A stretch of DNA of 58,814 bases from Nocardia brasiliensis IFM 10847. Its GTDB lineage: Bacteria > Actinomycetota > Actinomycetes > Mycobacteriales > Mycobacteriaceae. The notes under the pieces are model-generated. The model worked only from the letters and a program-made list of their open reading frames with translations. It was not told the DNA's origin and did not search any database. Positions 1 to 9,957 of the stretch are shown here, one piece after another. Each line of letters begins with the position of its first letter. Positions within the stretch are counted from its first letter, which is position 1. The stretch covers positions 1 through 58,814 of the forward strand of contig NZ_BAUA01000051.1 of the NCBI RefSeq assembly GCF_000710915.1, written 5' to 3'. Both the position numbers and the translations under genes were made by a program.

Positions 1-904
1 GCTGCTGCTGCTGCTGCGGAGGCTGCAGCGGCGGAGGAGGAGGCGGCGGAGGAGGAGGCGGCGGAGGAGGCGGAGGCTGCGCCGGATCAGGCGCTCCCGT
101 CCCGTCCCTGGTCCCACCCCCATCCGACGCCGGCGGCTTCGGCGTCGTCGGCTGCCGCACCAGCACGGGCCCGGCCCACCCGACCTGACCACCCGAAGCG
201 GTGAGAACCTGCGCAGGACCAAGGCCCGCTGCCCCGTCCCTATCCGGCGCCGCCTTCGGACCGACCAGCAACCGCGCCGGCACAGAGCCCAGCTGGCCGC
301 CGGAACCGGTGAGAACCCGCCCTGTAGCGGCGCCCGCTCCTCCACCCCCGTCAGACCTCGCCTTCGGACCGACCGGCAACCGGACCGGCACTGGCTCAGC
401 CCAGCCGTCATGAAGCCCGGAGCCATCCGCATCTCGAAAGACGTCTCTGCTGTCGAGGACGAAGAGCAGCCCGTCTACACCCGTCTTATCCGCGCGCAGC
501 TCTTGCCGCGCTATGTCTGCCCTCGGCGACAAGTACTCAGCGGCCCGGCCGTCGACCAGCCAATTCCCTTCTCGCCCACCGCCGACCACCGGGAAGAGGA
601 ACTGCGCGTGCCACCGCACGGCGGCACCCGATCCCGCGTCGGCGAACACTTCAGCACCTTGTGACGCGCTGATGGCCGCCGCGCCGCTGCGGGGCCAACT
701 GATCCTCGGCACGACAGTCGACTCACCATGCGGGGTCGGGGTGAACCCCACCACGCCAGAGCCGCGTTCAGCCCCGACGAATGCACCACAGCTCAGCACC
801 ACGGCGCATAACACCCCCAGCCCAGCGACTTGTCTCGCATGCCGGGTTCGCGCTTGCCGGGACCGTGCACCGACACGCGCAACGACTGGTGCCAACGTCC
901 CCAT
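1..904 (-). CDS. Unrecognised secreted protein, C-terminus off the left edge
   Basis: A reading frame on the minus strand is open from an ATG at 902-904 to the window edge (301 codons seen, no stop). The N-terminus has a basic stretch (RSRQARTRHAR) then a hydrophobic core ending VVLSCGAFVG, which is a signal peptide with a possible lipobox (L-S-C-G). The body contains FLFPVVGGGREGNWLVDG and LLFVLDSRDVFRDADG. From about residue 180 there are two to three degenerate repeats built on VGPKA...VLT.SGGQ.G, then a run of about 20 prolines and a Gln-rich tail at the edge. Function unknown. The export signal and coherent composition support a real gene; a TTG six bases downstream is an alternative start. 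It is divergent from the molybdopterin oxidoreductase. I recognise no family; a cell-wall or surface-exposed protein is the natural guess. Confidence 0.6.
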   Translation of the reverse strand, partial: MGTLAPVVARVGARSRQARTRHARQVAGLGVLCAVVLSCGAFVGAERGSGVVGFTPTPHGESTVVPRISWPRSGAAAISASQGAEVFADAGSGAAVRWHAQFLFPVVGGGREGNWLVDGRAAEYLSPRADIARQELRADKTGVDGLLFVLDSRDVFRDADGSGLHDGWAEPVPVRLPVGPKARSDGGGGAGAATGRVLTGSGGQLGSVPARLLVGPKAAPDRDGAAGLGPAQVLTASGGQVGWAGPVLVRQPTTPKPPASDGGGTRDGTGAPDPAQPPPPPPPPPPPPPPPPLQPPQQQQQ

Positions 905-1301
905 CGGCCGTGCTCTCGCTAGGCGTACCTCCGCCGTCGCTTCGGTCAAGTGGTGTGCCGGCGGAGTCCGTCCGGCCGCCCCCTGATGCGTGCGGATCAC
1001 TAGCATCGTAATGCTCTGTGCGCCAACGCGGAGCCAACTCCGGCGTGCCGCTCCCCGACTGTCCCGCGGCGGGGCGTGCCGCCCGCCGCGCACATCCCGT
1101 CGTGCCGCGCGTGTGTCAGTCGAACGACACGCGCGCGCGGTACGAAACCATGCGCGGCACGCACATATGGCGTTGCCGCTGCCCACGTTTTCAGGCGCCG
1201 GGCGCGGCGCATGTTCCGCGCCCTGGACGTTCCCAGTGCATACCATCGAGGTAGCCGGTCCACTGCCCGACTCAGACACTGCGAAGAGGACAATACGAAC
1301 T
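905..1301. other. Intergenic region between divergent genes
   Basis: About 400 bases between the start of the secreted protein (minus) and the molybdopterin oxidoreductase (plus). It must hold both promoters. I see no convincing gene. Around 1106-1132 an imperfect inverted repeat (gtgtgtc ... gacacgc) is a possible operator, but it is short and GC-rich and I give it little weight. Confidence 0.4.
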
Positions 1302-3591
1302 ATGCACCGTAACGGGCCGACCCAGGATATCGACGAGTCCGAGCTCACCGTCTCCGCGCCGAAAGAGCAGGCGGCGGGTGTCACCGCGGTCGCGGTGTCG
1401 CTGCGCCGCGCGGTGGAGGAGATGGGCGTGATTCGCACTGCCCGCACTTTGGCGCGGGTCAACCAGGTGCACGGCTTCGACTGCCCCGGCTGCGCCTGGC
1501 CGGAGCCGACGGGTCATCGCCGCCCGGCCGAGTTCTGTGAGAACGGCGCGAAGGCGGTGGCCGAGGAGGCCACGCTGCGCACGGTCACGCCGGAGTTCTT
1601 CGCCGCGCATTCGATCGATGAGCTGGCGGGCAAGTCGGGGTATTGGCTCGGCCAGCAGGGCCGGTTGACTCATCCGGTGGTGTTGCGTCCCGGCGACACT
1701 CATTATTCGCGGATCGGGTGGGACGACGCCTACCGGTTGATCGCGGATCATCTGGGCGCCTTGGCTTCTCCCGACGAGGCCGTCTTCTATACCTCAGGTC
1801 GCACCAGCAATGAGGCCGCCTTCCTCTATCAGCTGCTGGTCCGCAGCTTCGGCACGAACAATCTGCCGGACTGTTCGAACATGTGCCACGAGTCCTCGGG
1901 CGCCGCGTTGACCAGTTCGATCGGCATCGGCAAGGGCTCGGTGTCGATCGACGATTTCGCCGCGGCGGACCTGATCATCGTCGCCGGGCAGAATCCCGGC
2001 ACCAACCATCCGCGCATGCTGAGCGCCCTGGCGAACGCGAAATCCGAGGGCGCGCGGATCATCGCGATCAACCCGCTGCCCGAGACCGGCTTACTCGGTT
2101 TCCGGGATCCGCAGACCGTCAAGGGTTACACCACCGGTGTCGCGATCGCCGACGACTTCCTGCAGATCCGCCTGGGCGGTGACATGGCGCTGTTCCAGGC
2201 GCTGGGGCGGTTGCTGTTCGAGGCGGAGGACCGCGCCCCGGGCACCGTCGTCGACCGGGAATTCGTCGACGCGCACTGTGCTGGTCTGGCCGAGTACGAA
2301 AAGCAGGTCCGCGCCGTCGATTTCGATACGGTGCTCGCCGCGACCGGACTGAGCCGGGCCGAGATCGACCGTACCGCGAAGCATCTGGCCGAGGCGAACA
2401 ACGTCATCATCTGCTGGGCGATGGGCTTGACCCAGCAGTCGCACGGTGTCGCGACCATCGAGGAGGCGACGAATCTGCTGCTGCTGCGCGGGATGATCGG
2501 CAAACCGGGCGCGGGGGTCTGCCCGGTGCGCGGGCATTCGAACGTGCAGGGCGACCGCACCATGGGCATCTGGGAGAAGATGCCGGACACCTTCCTCGAC
2601 GCGCTGGACCGGGAGTTCGGCATCACCAGCCCGCGCAAGCACGGTTGGGACACCGTCGACGCGATCCGCGCCATGCGGGACGGTCGCGCCGCGGTGTTCG
2701 TCGGGATGGGCGGCAATTTCGTCTCGGCCACCCCCGATACCGAGGTGACCGAGACCGCCCTGCGCAATTGCGCACTGACGGTACAGATTTCCACCAAACT
2801 CAACCGCAGCCATGTCGTGCACGGCCGGACCGCGCTGATCCTGCCGACGCTCGGCCGCACCGACAAGGATCTGCGTGACGGTGTGAAACAGCAGGTTTCG
2901 GTGGAGGATTCGATGTCGATGGTGCATCTGTCCACCGGTCGGCTCGATCCGGTGAGCAAGCACCTGCGCAGCGAGGTCGCGATCGTCTGCGATCTGGCCC
3001 TGACCCTGTTCGGTGCGGATCATCCGGTGCCGTGGGCGCGTTTCCGCAGCGACTACGACACCATCCGCGACGCGATCTCCCGGGTGGTTCCCGGGTGCGC
3101 CGACTACAACACGAAGGTGCGCGCCCGCAACGGGTTCGTCCTACCGCACCCGCCCCGGGACAGCCGCGAATTCCGTACCAGCACCGGCAAAGCCAACTTC
3201 GCGGTGAACGAACTCACTTGGACACCGGTCCCGGAGGGCAGACTGATCCTGCAGACCCTGCGCAGTCACGACCAGTACAACACCACCATCTACGGCTTGG
3301 ACGACCGCTACCGCGGCGTGCACGGTGGCCGCAAAGTGGTGCTGGTGCACCCCGAGGACATCGCGGCGCTCGGCTTCGCCGAAGACGAACTGGTGGACGT
3401 GATCTCGGAGTGGACCGACGGCACCGAGCGCCGCGTCGAGGGTTTCCGCCTGGTCGGTTATCCGACCCCGCGCGGTAACGCGGCCGCCTACTACCCCGAG
3501 ACGAATCCGCTTGTGCCACTGGACCATGTCGCGGCACGCTCGAATACGCCGGTCTCCAAATCGATCACCATCAGATTGCAGCGTGCCAGTC

Positions 3592-3599
<8 letters not shown>
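1302..3599 (+). CDS. FdhF/YdeP-family molybdopterin oxidoreductase (formate dehydrogenase alpha-like)
   Basis: 765 aa, from an ATG at 1302 (the open frame extends upstream but that part reads as non-coding). The N-terminal CPGCAWPEP and FCENGAK segments are typical of the YdeP / 'Fdhalpha-like' family, followed by the bis-MGD binding fold (YTSGRTSNEAA, SNMCHESSG, GQNPGTNHPRM, PVRGHSNVQGDRTMG) and a C-terminal molydopterin dinucleotide-binding barrel (about 630-765). The Cys in SNMCHESSG is the candidate Mo ligand. No NAD- or quinone-linked subunit genes are adjacent, as is usual for this family, whose physiological substrate is mostly undefined; formate oxidation is an inference by homology. 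It overlaps fdhD by 8 bases, so the two are an operon and probably translationally coupled. Cytoplasmic: no Tat or Sec signal. Confidence 0.9.
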
Positions 3600-4428
<829 letters not shown>

Positions 4429-4507
4429 GCACCCTTGCCCGACCCGAATGCCGGCTCTACCGTGACAGCTACGTGATCGGAGCGGTTCGGCGGGAACGGA
4501 GAGACCG

Positions 4508-5041
4508 ATGCGGATTTCGGTGGAGGGCACGCAGGAGGGGCTGCGCGTACGGATGCGGTTCGAACAGTATCGCCGCCGCCTGCTGGCGACTCGAATCACC
4601 CTGGTGGTGTTGGCCGTTCAGGGCGCGATCAGCGGACTGTGGGCCACGGTGGCGCCGCATTCCTGGTACACCAGCTTTCCCGGCTTCGGCATGCGGTGGG
4701 TCGCGGCGGACGGCCCGTACAACCATCATCTCGCGGCCGATGTGGGCGCGTTCTTCCTCGCCTTGACCGCGGTATCGATCGCTGCTCTGGTGGTCGACGG
4801 CACCACCGTGGCGCGGATCGCGGGCCTGGGCTGGCTCTTCTTCAGCGTGCCGCACGTCGTCTATCACCTCTTCCACCAACCCGACGGGATGAGCACCGTG
4901 AGTTTCACGCTGAGCGTGCTCGCCTCCGCCCTGCTGGTGGCGCTCGCCGCGGCCTGCGTGCTGCTGCCGCCGCGCGGCGATATTCCGATGTCGGATCCGA
5001 GCCCGATCAACGTCCGGTTTCCGCGCCGCAAACGCGGTTAG
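4508..5041 (+). CDS. Small integral membrane protein, unknown function
   Basis: 177 aa. The start is an ATG at 4508 preceded by GGAGAGACC. Four hydrophobic segments are visible at roughly residues 28-48 (RITLVVLAVQGAISGLW), 80-95, 105-125 (ARIAGLGWLFFSVPHVVYHL) and 133-155, so it is a four-helix membrane protein with an Arg/Lys-rich cytoplasmic tail. The motif FSVPHVVYHLFHQ with several His residues is notable and could bind heme or metal, but that is speculative. It starts 79 bases after fdhD on the same strand, so read-through from the fdh operon is possible. I do not recognise a characterised family. Confidence 0.8.
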   Translation: MRISVEGTQEGLRVRMRFEQYRRRLLATRITLVVLAVQGAISGLWATVAPHSWYTSFPGFGMRWVAADGPYNHHLAADVGAFFLALTAVSIAALVVDGTTVARIAGLGWLFFSVPHVVYHLFHQPDGMSTVSFTLSVLASALLVALAAACVLLPPRGDIPMSDPSPINVRFPRRKRG

Positions 5042-5047
5042 GACGAC

Positions 5048-5083
5048 AACGCCCCACAGCCCGTGCCGGCGCTGTGGGGCGTT
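5048..5083. terminator. Rho-independent-type hairpin after the membrane protein gene
   Basis: A perfect 13-base stem (aacgccccacagc / gctgtggggcgtt) with a 10-base loop starts seven bases after the stop codon at 5041. It has no long T run, as is usual in actinobacteria. It separates this operon from the convergent mIHF gene. Confidence 0.75.
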
Positions 5084-5156
5084 TGAACTGTCTATGCGGT
5101 CGTGCGCGGGCGTAGCCGCGCCACCGAGGTAGAGCTGTTCGGTCCGCTTAGCCCCG

Positions 5157-5471
5157 TCAGTCCTTCAGGGCGTCGAGCAGGGCCGCACGCTGCCGCGCGC
5201 CGAGCCCGCCGATACGACGATCCTCCGGGATCTCGGCCTGGTCCATCAGCTTGGCCGCCTTCACCGGTCCGACACCGGGCAGAGCCTTGATCACCGCGGC
5301 GACCTTGGTCTTCTTGACCAGCTCATCGGAGTCGGCCTTCTTCAGCAGATCGGCGACCGAAACCTTGCCCGCCTTCACCTTGCCGATCAGTTCGGAGCGC
5401 GCCTTGCGGACCGCTGCCGCTTTGGCCAGCGCCTCAGTGCGCTGCTCCGCGGTCATGGTAGGCAGTGCCAT
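5157..5471 (-). CDS. mihF: Integration host factor, actinobacterial type (mIHF)
   Basis: 104 aa, basic, nucleoid-associated DNA-binding protein. The start (ATG at 5469-5471) is preceded by GGAGGAGAC. The sequence MALPTMTAEQRTEALAKAA at the N-terminus is typical; LLKKADSDELVKKTKVAAVIKALPGVGP contains the helix-two-turn-helix-like DNA-binding element (LPGVGPVKAAKLM), and GGLGARQRAALL closes the fold. In mycobacteria the homologue is essential and supports phage integration and nucleoid structure (family knowledge). In many actinobacteria it sits next to gmk and pyrimidine genes; here its neighbours differ. Confidence 0.95.
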   Translation of the reverse strand: MALPTMTAEQRTEALAKAAAVRKARSELIGKVKAGKVSVADLLKKADSDELVKKTKVAAVIKALPGVGPVKAAKLMDQAEIPEDRRIGGLGARQRAALLDALKD

Positions 5472-6021
5472 GTCTCCTCCGCTTCCACTCGTCACTCGAA
5501 CATCTGGTTGACCGGACCGAGTAAACAGCACTTCACCGGCAGCGCAAGGTCGACACACCGGGACCATTTCGGCGGAGTTAGCGATGAGTTTCCTGGACCG
5601 GGGGCGTTGGGAGCAGTAATCGAGTGGCACACAACGGGCAAATGGGATGAACAATGACTCCCGGTCCGCACACCGAAACGGACGTAACACCGCACCCGAC
5701 CGATGCGACACAATGGACGAAAGCATCAGCGCGGGATCAAGGTTCAACGGCGAACCACGGGAGATCAACGGCGATTTCCGGCTCCGGGCGCGATCGGTTT
5801 CCCCGATCGTCACCGTGTCTCGTCAGCGTTGGTGCCGACAAAAGAAGAGCGACTGCGGGGGCCAGCCAAACTTTGGGGGGACTTCGCGACGGGCCGAAGC
5901 GCCGTCGCCCGTTCGACGATTGAGCGGATCCATTGCTTGACCGCCCCCGCAGGCGTCGAACGAGGACGGAAGCAGCGGCGTCCACCGTTGGGTTCTGTCC
6001 GAATCAAACCATCGTCAGCGC
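5472..6021. other. Intergenic region without a supported gene
   Basis: About 550 bases upstream of mihF and of the OsmC gene. It is less GC-rich than its flanks. The short open frames in it lack a ribosome binding site, typical codon use or recognisable motifs. It should contain the promoters of mihF (minus) and of the OsmC-metY operon (plus), but I cannot place them securely. Confidence 0.4.
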
Positions 6022-6564
6022 GTGCCGGGCTTCTTACCGTGCACAGTCGTGACCACTCATCTGAGCGCTCCGCTCAACGATATCGGCGACGCCACCGCGC
6101 AAGCGGTCGCGACCGACCCGGCGAACGCGCTGGTGGTATTTCGCGCCGCAGGTACCCCGGAAGGCACCGTGGGCAGCACGATCACCGCGCGCCGACACGT
6201 CGTCCGGGTGGACGAACCACCCACGCTCGGCGGTGACGACACCGCCGCCAATCCCGTCGAGGTCTACCTCGCCGCGCTGATCTCCTGCCAGGTGGTGACC
6301 TACCGCTTCTGGGCCCAGCGACTCGGGATCACCGTCGACGAACTCGATGTCCAGGCCGAGGGAGATCTCGACGTCCGCGGCTTCTTCGGCTTGGACGACA
6401 GCGTCCGGCCCGGCTTCCAGGCCGTCCGGGTGACCGTCCGGATCTCCGGACCGGAGACGCCGCAGCGGTACGCCCAACTCCAGCGCTCGGTGGACGCGCA
6501 CTGCCCGGTCCTCGATCTCAGCACCGGTGCCACACCGGTCGAAACCACCCTGATCACCAACTAG
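6022..6564 (+). CDS. OsmC/Ohr-family protein (peroxide-reducing or redox-related)
   Basis: Up to 180 aa from a GTG at 6022; a second in-frame GTG at 6049 gives VTTHLSAPLND and may be the real start, since neither has a clear ribosome binding site. OsmC proteins reduce organic hydroperoxides with two cysteines. Here Cys appears in AALISCQVVTYRFWAQ and in VDAHCPVLDLS, the expected peroxidatic and resolving positions. The strand-helix pattern TARRHVVRVDEPPTLGGDDTAANPVEVYLAAL is typical. The gene ends 25 bases before the sulfhydrylase metY on the same strand. The pairing suggests a role in sulfur or thiol redox, which is an inference. Confidence 0.85.
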   Translation: MPGFLPCTVVTTHLSAPLNDIGDATAQAVATDPANALVVFRAAGTPEGTVGSTITARRHVVRVDEPPTLGGDDTAANPVEVYLAALISCQVVTYRFWAQRLGITVDELDVQAEGDLDVRGFFGLDDSVRPGFQAVRVTVRISGPETPQRYAQLQRSVDAHCPVLDLSTGATPVETTLITN

Positions 6565-6589
6565 CCACCGCGATAACCCAGGAGCATTG

Positions 6590-7903
6590 ATGACAGAGTC
6601 GCTCGACCCGTCCGCGACGTGGAGTTTCGAGACCAAGCAGGTCCACGTCGGCCAGGTCCCTGACGGCACCACCAGCGCCCGCGCGCTGCCGATCTACCAG
6701 ACCACCTCCTACACCTTTCGCGATACCGACCACGCGGCGGCGCTGTTCGGCCTCGCCGAGCCGGGCAACATCTACACCCGGATCATGAACCCCACCCAGG
6801 ACGCGGTGGAGCAGCGGATCGCGGCGCTCGAGGGCGGCGTCGCCGCGCTGTTGCTCTCGTCCGGGCAGGCGGCGGAGACGCTGGCGATTCTGAACCTCGC
6901 GGGCGCGGGTGATCATCTGGTGTCCAGTCCGCGGTTGTACGGCGGCACCTACAACCTCTTCCACTACACGCTGCCCAAACTCGGCATCGAGGTGTCCTTC
7001 GTCGACGACCCGGACGACCTCGAGCAGTGGCGCGCCGCGATCCGGCCGAACACCAAGGCGTTCTACGGCGAGACCATCTCGAATCCGCAGAACCACATCT
7101 TCGACATCCGCGGCATCGCCGACGTCGCGCATGCCGCGGGCGTTCCGCTCATCGTCGACAACACCGTCGCCACACCGTATTTGATCCAGCCCTTCGCGCA
7201 CGGCGCCGACATCGTGGTGCACTCGGCGACCAAGTACCTCGGCGGGCACGGCTCGGCCATCGCCGGCGTCATCGTCGACGGCGGCACCTTCGACTGGACC
7301 GTCAGGTCCGGCGAGGAGCCGCGTTTCCCCGGTTTCGTGGTCCCCGATCCCAGCTACCACGGTGTGGTGTACGCGGATCTGGGTGCGCCCGCGTTCGCGC
7401 TCAAGGCCCGCGTGCAACTGCTGCGTGATCTGGGCGCGGCGGTCTCGCCGTTCAACGCGTTCCTGATCAGCCAAGGCCTCGAGACGCTGAGCCTGCGCAT
7501 CGAACGGCACGTGAGCAATGCCCACCAGGTGGCCGAATTCCTCAGCAGCAGGCCGGAAGTCACCTCGGTGTCCTATGCCGGGCTGCCGTCCTCGCCGTGG
7601 TACGAGCGCGGGAAGACGCTGGCGCCGCGGGGCGCGGGCGCGGTGATCGGGTTCGAACTCGCCGGCGGCGTCGACGCGGGGAAGCGTTTCGTGGAGGCGC
7701 TGACCCTGCACAGCCACGTCGCCAATATCGGCGACGTGCGCTCGCTGGTCATCCACCCGGCCTCCACCACGCACTCCCAGCTGACCCCCGACGAACAGCT
7801 CAGCTCCGGCGTCACCCCGGGACTGGTCCGGCTGGCGGTGGGCATCGAGGGAATCGAGGACATCCTCGCCGATCTGCGCGCCGGGTTCGCCGCCGCCGGG
7901 TAG
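6590..7903 (+). CDS. metY: O-acetylhomoserine aminocarboxypropyltransferase (sulfhydrylase)
   Basis: 437 aa PLP enzyme of the Cys/Met metabolism family. It replaces the acetyl group of O-acetylhomoserine with sulfide to give homocysteine, in direct-sulfurylation methionine synthesis. PLP is expected on Lys215 in HSATKYLGGHG; other family marks are the N-terminal ETKQVHVGQ, IYTRIMNPTQDAVEQRIAALEGG and SSGQAAETLAI. The length of about 430 residues with the insertion around residues 235-265 fits MetY rather than the shorter cystathionine enzymes. The ATG at 6590 has AGGAG five bases upstream; the TTG at 6587 is less likely. It forms a two-gene unit with the OsmC gene. Confidence 0.92.
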   Translation: MTESLDPSATWSFETKQVHVGQVPDGTTSARALPIYQTTSYTFRDTDHAAALFGLAEPGNIYTRIMNPTQDAVEQRIAALEGGVAALLLSSGQAAETLAILNLAGAGDHLVSSPRLYGGTYNLFHYTLPKLGIEVSFVDDPDDLEQWRAAIRPNTKAFYGETISNPQNHIFDIRGIADVAHAAGVPLIVDNTVATPYLIQPFAHGADIVVHSATKYLGGHGSAIAGVIVDGGTFDWTVRSGEEPRFPGFVVPDPSYHGVVYADLGAPAFALKARVQLLRDLGAAVSPFNAFLISQGLETLSLRIERHVSNAHQVAEFLSSRPEVTSVSYAGLPSSPWYERGKTLAPRGAGAVIGFELAGGVDAGKRFVEALTLHSHVANIGDVRSLVIHPASTTHSQLTPDEQLSSGVTPGLVRLAVGIEGIEDILADLRAGFAAAG

Positions 7904-7918
7904 CGGCGGGCACGCCCT

Positions 7919-7948
7919 CGGGCGGGATGGGCGAAACCATCCCGCCCG
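7919..7948 (+). terminator. Terminator after metY
   Basis: Perfect 12-base stem (cgggcgggatgg / ccatcccgcccg) with loop gcgaaa, 16 bases after the metY stop. Confidence 0.85.
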
Positions 7949-7992
7949 TTGCCGTTTCGTCCGCGCCGACATGCTGCTACGCTGCCCGGAAT

Positions 7993-8006
7993 TAGAACAC
8001 GTTTCA
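7993..8006 (+). promoter_or_regulatory. KstR-like operator
   Basis: The 14-mer TAGAACACGTTTCA matches the KstR consensus TnnAACnnGTTnnA at every defined position. It lies 17 bases upstream of the ATG of the NTF2-like gene, where a bound repressor would block transcription. KstR represses cholesterol-catabolic genes in mycobacteria and rhodococci (established). That it acts here is an inference. Confidence 0.65.
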
Positions 8007-8023
8007 ATTCCGCAGGAGTTCAG

Positions 8024-8401
8024 ATGACCGAGCAGATCCGTGATGTCGTCGACCGGTACGTCAAGTTGGTCGGCTCGGGTCCGACCGAAGCCATCGTCGA
8101 GCTCTACGCGCCGGAGGCGACCGTCGAAGATCCGGTCGGCGCGCCCGTGCGGCACGGGCACGAGGCCATCCGCGAGTTCTACGACATCCTCGCGCCCCTG
8201 GACCGCGAGACCGAGTTGCGCACCGACTCGGTGCGCGTCGCGGGCAACGAGGTGGCCTTCCAGTTCACGATCATCACGCGCGTGGGCGGCCAGCGCTTCA
8301 CCATGTCGCCCATCGACTACATGGAATTCGACGACTCAGGCAAGATCGTGCGCATGCGCGCCTTCTGGAGCCAGGACGACATGGCCATCGAACCGGAGTG
8401 A
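8024..8401 (+). CDS. NTF2-like / steroid delta-isomerase-type protein
   Basis: 125 aa, one NTF2-like (SnoaL/ketosteroid isomerase) alpha+beta barrel. The start ATG at 8024 follows GCAGGAG. Visible family traits are IRDVVDRYVKLVGSGPTEAI, LYAPEATVEDPVGAPVRHGHEAIREFY, and the later strands FQFTIITRVGGQRFTM and IDYMEFDDSGKIVRMRAFWS. In ketosteroid isomerases a Tyr and one or two Asp in the cavity do the chemistry; Asp in VEDPVG and YMEFD are candidates. The perfect KstR-like operator just upstream supports a steroid role, such as 3-oxo-delta5/delta4 isomerisation. Without that site only a general NTF2-fold call would be justified. Confidence 0.8.
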   Translation: MTEQIRDVVDRYVKLVGSGPTEAIVELYAPEATVEDPVGAPVRHGHEAIREFYDILAPLDRETELRTDSVRVAGNEVAFQFTIITRVGGQRFTMSPIDYMEFDDSGKIVRMRAFWSQDDMAIEPE

Positions 8402-8440
8402 CACGCCGCGTTTTTCGGTGCAATCGACCGCGTGGCGTGT
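8401..8440 (+). terminator. Imperfect hairpin at the end of the NTF2-like gene
   Basis: acacgcc (8401-8407) pairs with ggcgtgt (8434-8440), extended by an imperfect gcg/cgc; the loop contains ttttt. Probable terminator. Confidence 0.5.
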
Positions 8441-8592
8441 TGTTGGCGCGCGGAATCGACTAGGAAGAGTGGGTATCGGAGCCTCCCGTCCGATACCCTC
8501 TCATCGAGCTGGGACCCAGCTCTCGGTGAGCGGGCTGCCCGGCGTCTTGCTATTTGTCGAGTTCCGTTCAGCACATCCACTTTTGGAGCCGC

Positions 8593-9408
8593 ATGCCCGA
8601 CGAACACCCCATCGACGAAGTCGCACAGCTGGCCAGGCGGGTCGAGCGGGCCCGCGGGCGGCTGGCCTACCAGTTCGATCCCGCGCTGACCGATGTACTG
8701 GCCGAGGACGAGCTGGAGGCCGAGCGCGAGCTGGCCGAGCGCATCCGCACGCAGGAGCGCGGCCAGCGGTGGAAGTACGCCCAGGCCGTGTCCGCCGCGG
8801 CCGACCGCGCCCGGCAGACCAAGGAGGCCATCGATAAGGCCGACATCCGCGATCTGCTGATGGCGCGCAAGGCCATTGCCGCGCAACGCCGGGAATCCAG
8901 CCCGCACGCCCAGCTGGCGTCGCTGTACCGGCACCGGACGTGGTCGCTGCGCGCACTGGCCGGCGTGGTGATCGCGGGCATGCTGTGGTCGGCGGTCAAC
9001 GTGCAGCACAACATCGCGCCGGACGGCGCCGGCGACCCGCTGTACTGGTTCAGCTACCTGGTCGAGGCGATGATCAGCGTCTGTCTGGTGATCATCATGG
9101 TGGGCACCACCAAGATCACCGAGTGGGGCGTGCTGGACAGTCGCACGCAGGTCGTCGCCGCCGAGGTCGCGTTGCTCGCGCTGACGGTCGGGCTCAATAC
9201 CTACCCGCACGTACGCGACGGCCGCTGGTTCGACGCGGGCGTGCACGCCGTCGCGCCGGTGATGATCGGCGTCGCGCTGCTCACCCACGACGCCGCGAAT
9301 TCGCGCTACAGCCAAGCGATCGCGCGCGCCACCGAGCACATCCGCGACAACCCCAACACCCCCTGGCCGAGGGCCGAAAGCGGTCTGCTCAACACCGCTC
9401 GCGCGTAA
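8593..9408 (+). CDS. Membrane protein with long charged N-terminal domain, unknown function
   Basis: 271 aa, ATG at 8593 preceded by TGGAGCC. The first 125 residues are highly charged and helical (LAEDELEAERELAERIRTQE is likely coiled coil, as is AADRARQTKEAIDKADIRD). Four hydrophobic segments follow: about 130-150 (SLRALAGVVIAGMLWSAVNV), 160-180 (SYLVEAMISVCLVIIMVG), 195-212 (VVAAEVALLALTVGL) and 225-242 (HAVAPVMIGVALL). The architecture of a soluble coiled-coil head on a four-helix anchor resembles SpdB-type spread proteins of actinobacterial plasmids, but this is only an impression from layout. No conserved catalytic motif is seen. Confidence 0.8.
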   Translation: MPDEHPIDEVAQLARRVERARGRLAYQFDPALTDVLAEDELEAERELAERIRTQERGQRWKYAQAVSAAADRARQTKEAIDKADIRDLLMARKAIAAQRRESSPHAQLASLYRHRTWSLRALAGVVIAGMLWSAVNVQHNIAPDGAGDPLYWFSYLVEAMISVCLVIIMVGTTKITEWGVLDSRTQVVAAEVALLALTVGLNTYPHVRDGRWFDAGVHAVAPVMIGVALLTHDAANSRYSQAIARATEHIRDNPNTPWPRAESGLLNTARA

Positions 9409-9443
9409 TCGCACGGTCGCGGCAAAGTCCGCGCAGCTCCCCG

Positions 9444-9850
9444 CACGACTGCTCGGCGGGGCATAACTTGCTGAGCGGGCACATCACTCGCTCGACTGCG
9501 CACCCCTTGCTCGGCAGCACACCCCTTGCTGAGCGACGCACCCCTTGCTAGACCGCGCACCACTCGCTCGGCCGCGGCCCACTTGTGGAGCGACGCCCGG
9601 TTTGGTGGGCCGCGCGCGACTTGCTGCGCCGCCCACACCGGTCCGCGGTAGCACGGCCCCGCCAAATCTCGGCTGCCACCGATCCGATCGCGTGGCGCCC
9701 TGGCACACCGCGACACTCTTCCGTTGCGCCGCACACCTTCTGCGCCGCTGCACACCTTCTGCGCCGCCGCACACCTTCTGCGCCGCCGCACACCTTCTGC
9801 GCCGCCGCACACCTTCTGCGCCGCCGCACCTTTTCTGCGCCGTCGCACCC
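9444..9850. repeat. Degenerate tandem array, 19-bp period, about 20 units
   Basis: Units containing caccccttgct start at 9501, 9520, 9539 and (variant caccactcgct) 9558, with earlier variants near 9444, 9462 and 9482, so spacing is 19 with occasional 18 or 20. At the right end the unit caccttctgcgccgccgca recurs at 9734, 9753, 9772, 9791, 9810 and, as a variant, 9829. Because 19 is not a multiple of three, no frame gives a repeating protein, so it is non-coding. It fills the whole gap between the membrane protein gene and the Lrp gene. Confidence 0.9.
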
Positions 9851-9957
9851 CCTACGGCCCGCCACAGCAGGTGCGCGAACGCAGAACGGGTGCGGCCCGC
9901 GTTCGGTGGCGCAGCGGCCGCTGCGCACACGCACGCGCTCGCCACCCGCGGACTTCG

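Noticed and set aside
9444..9850. Possible CRISPR array
   Set aside because: Units are contiguous 19-mers with no unique spacers, and there are no cas genes in the window.
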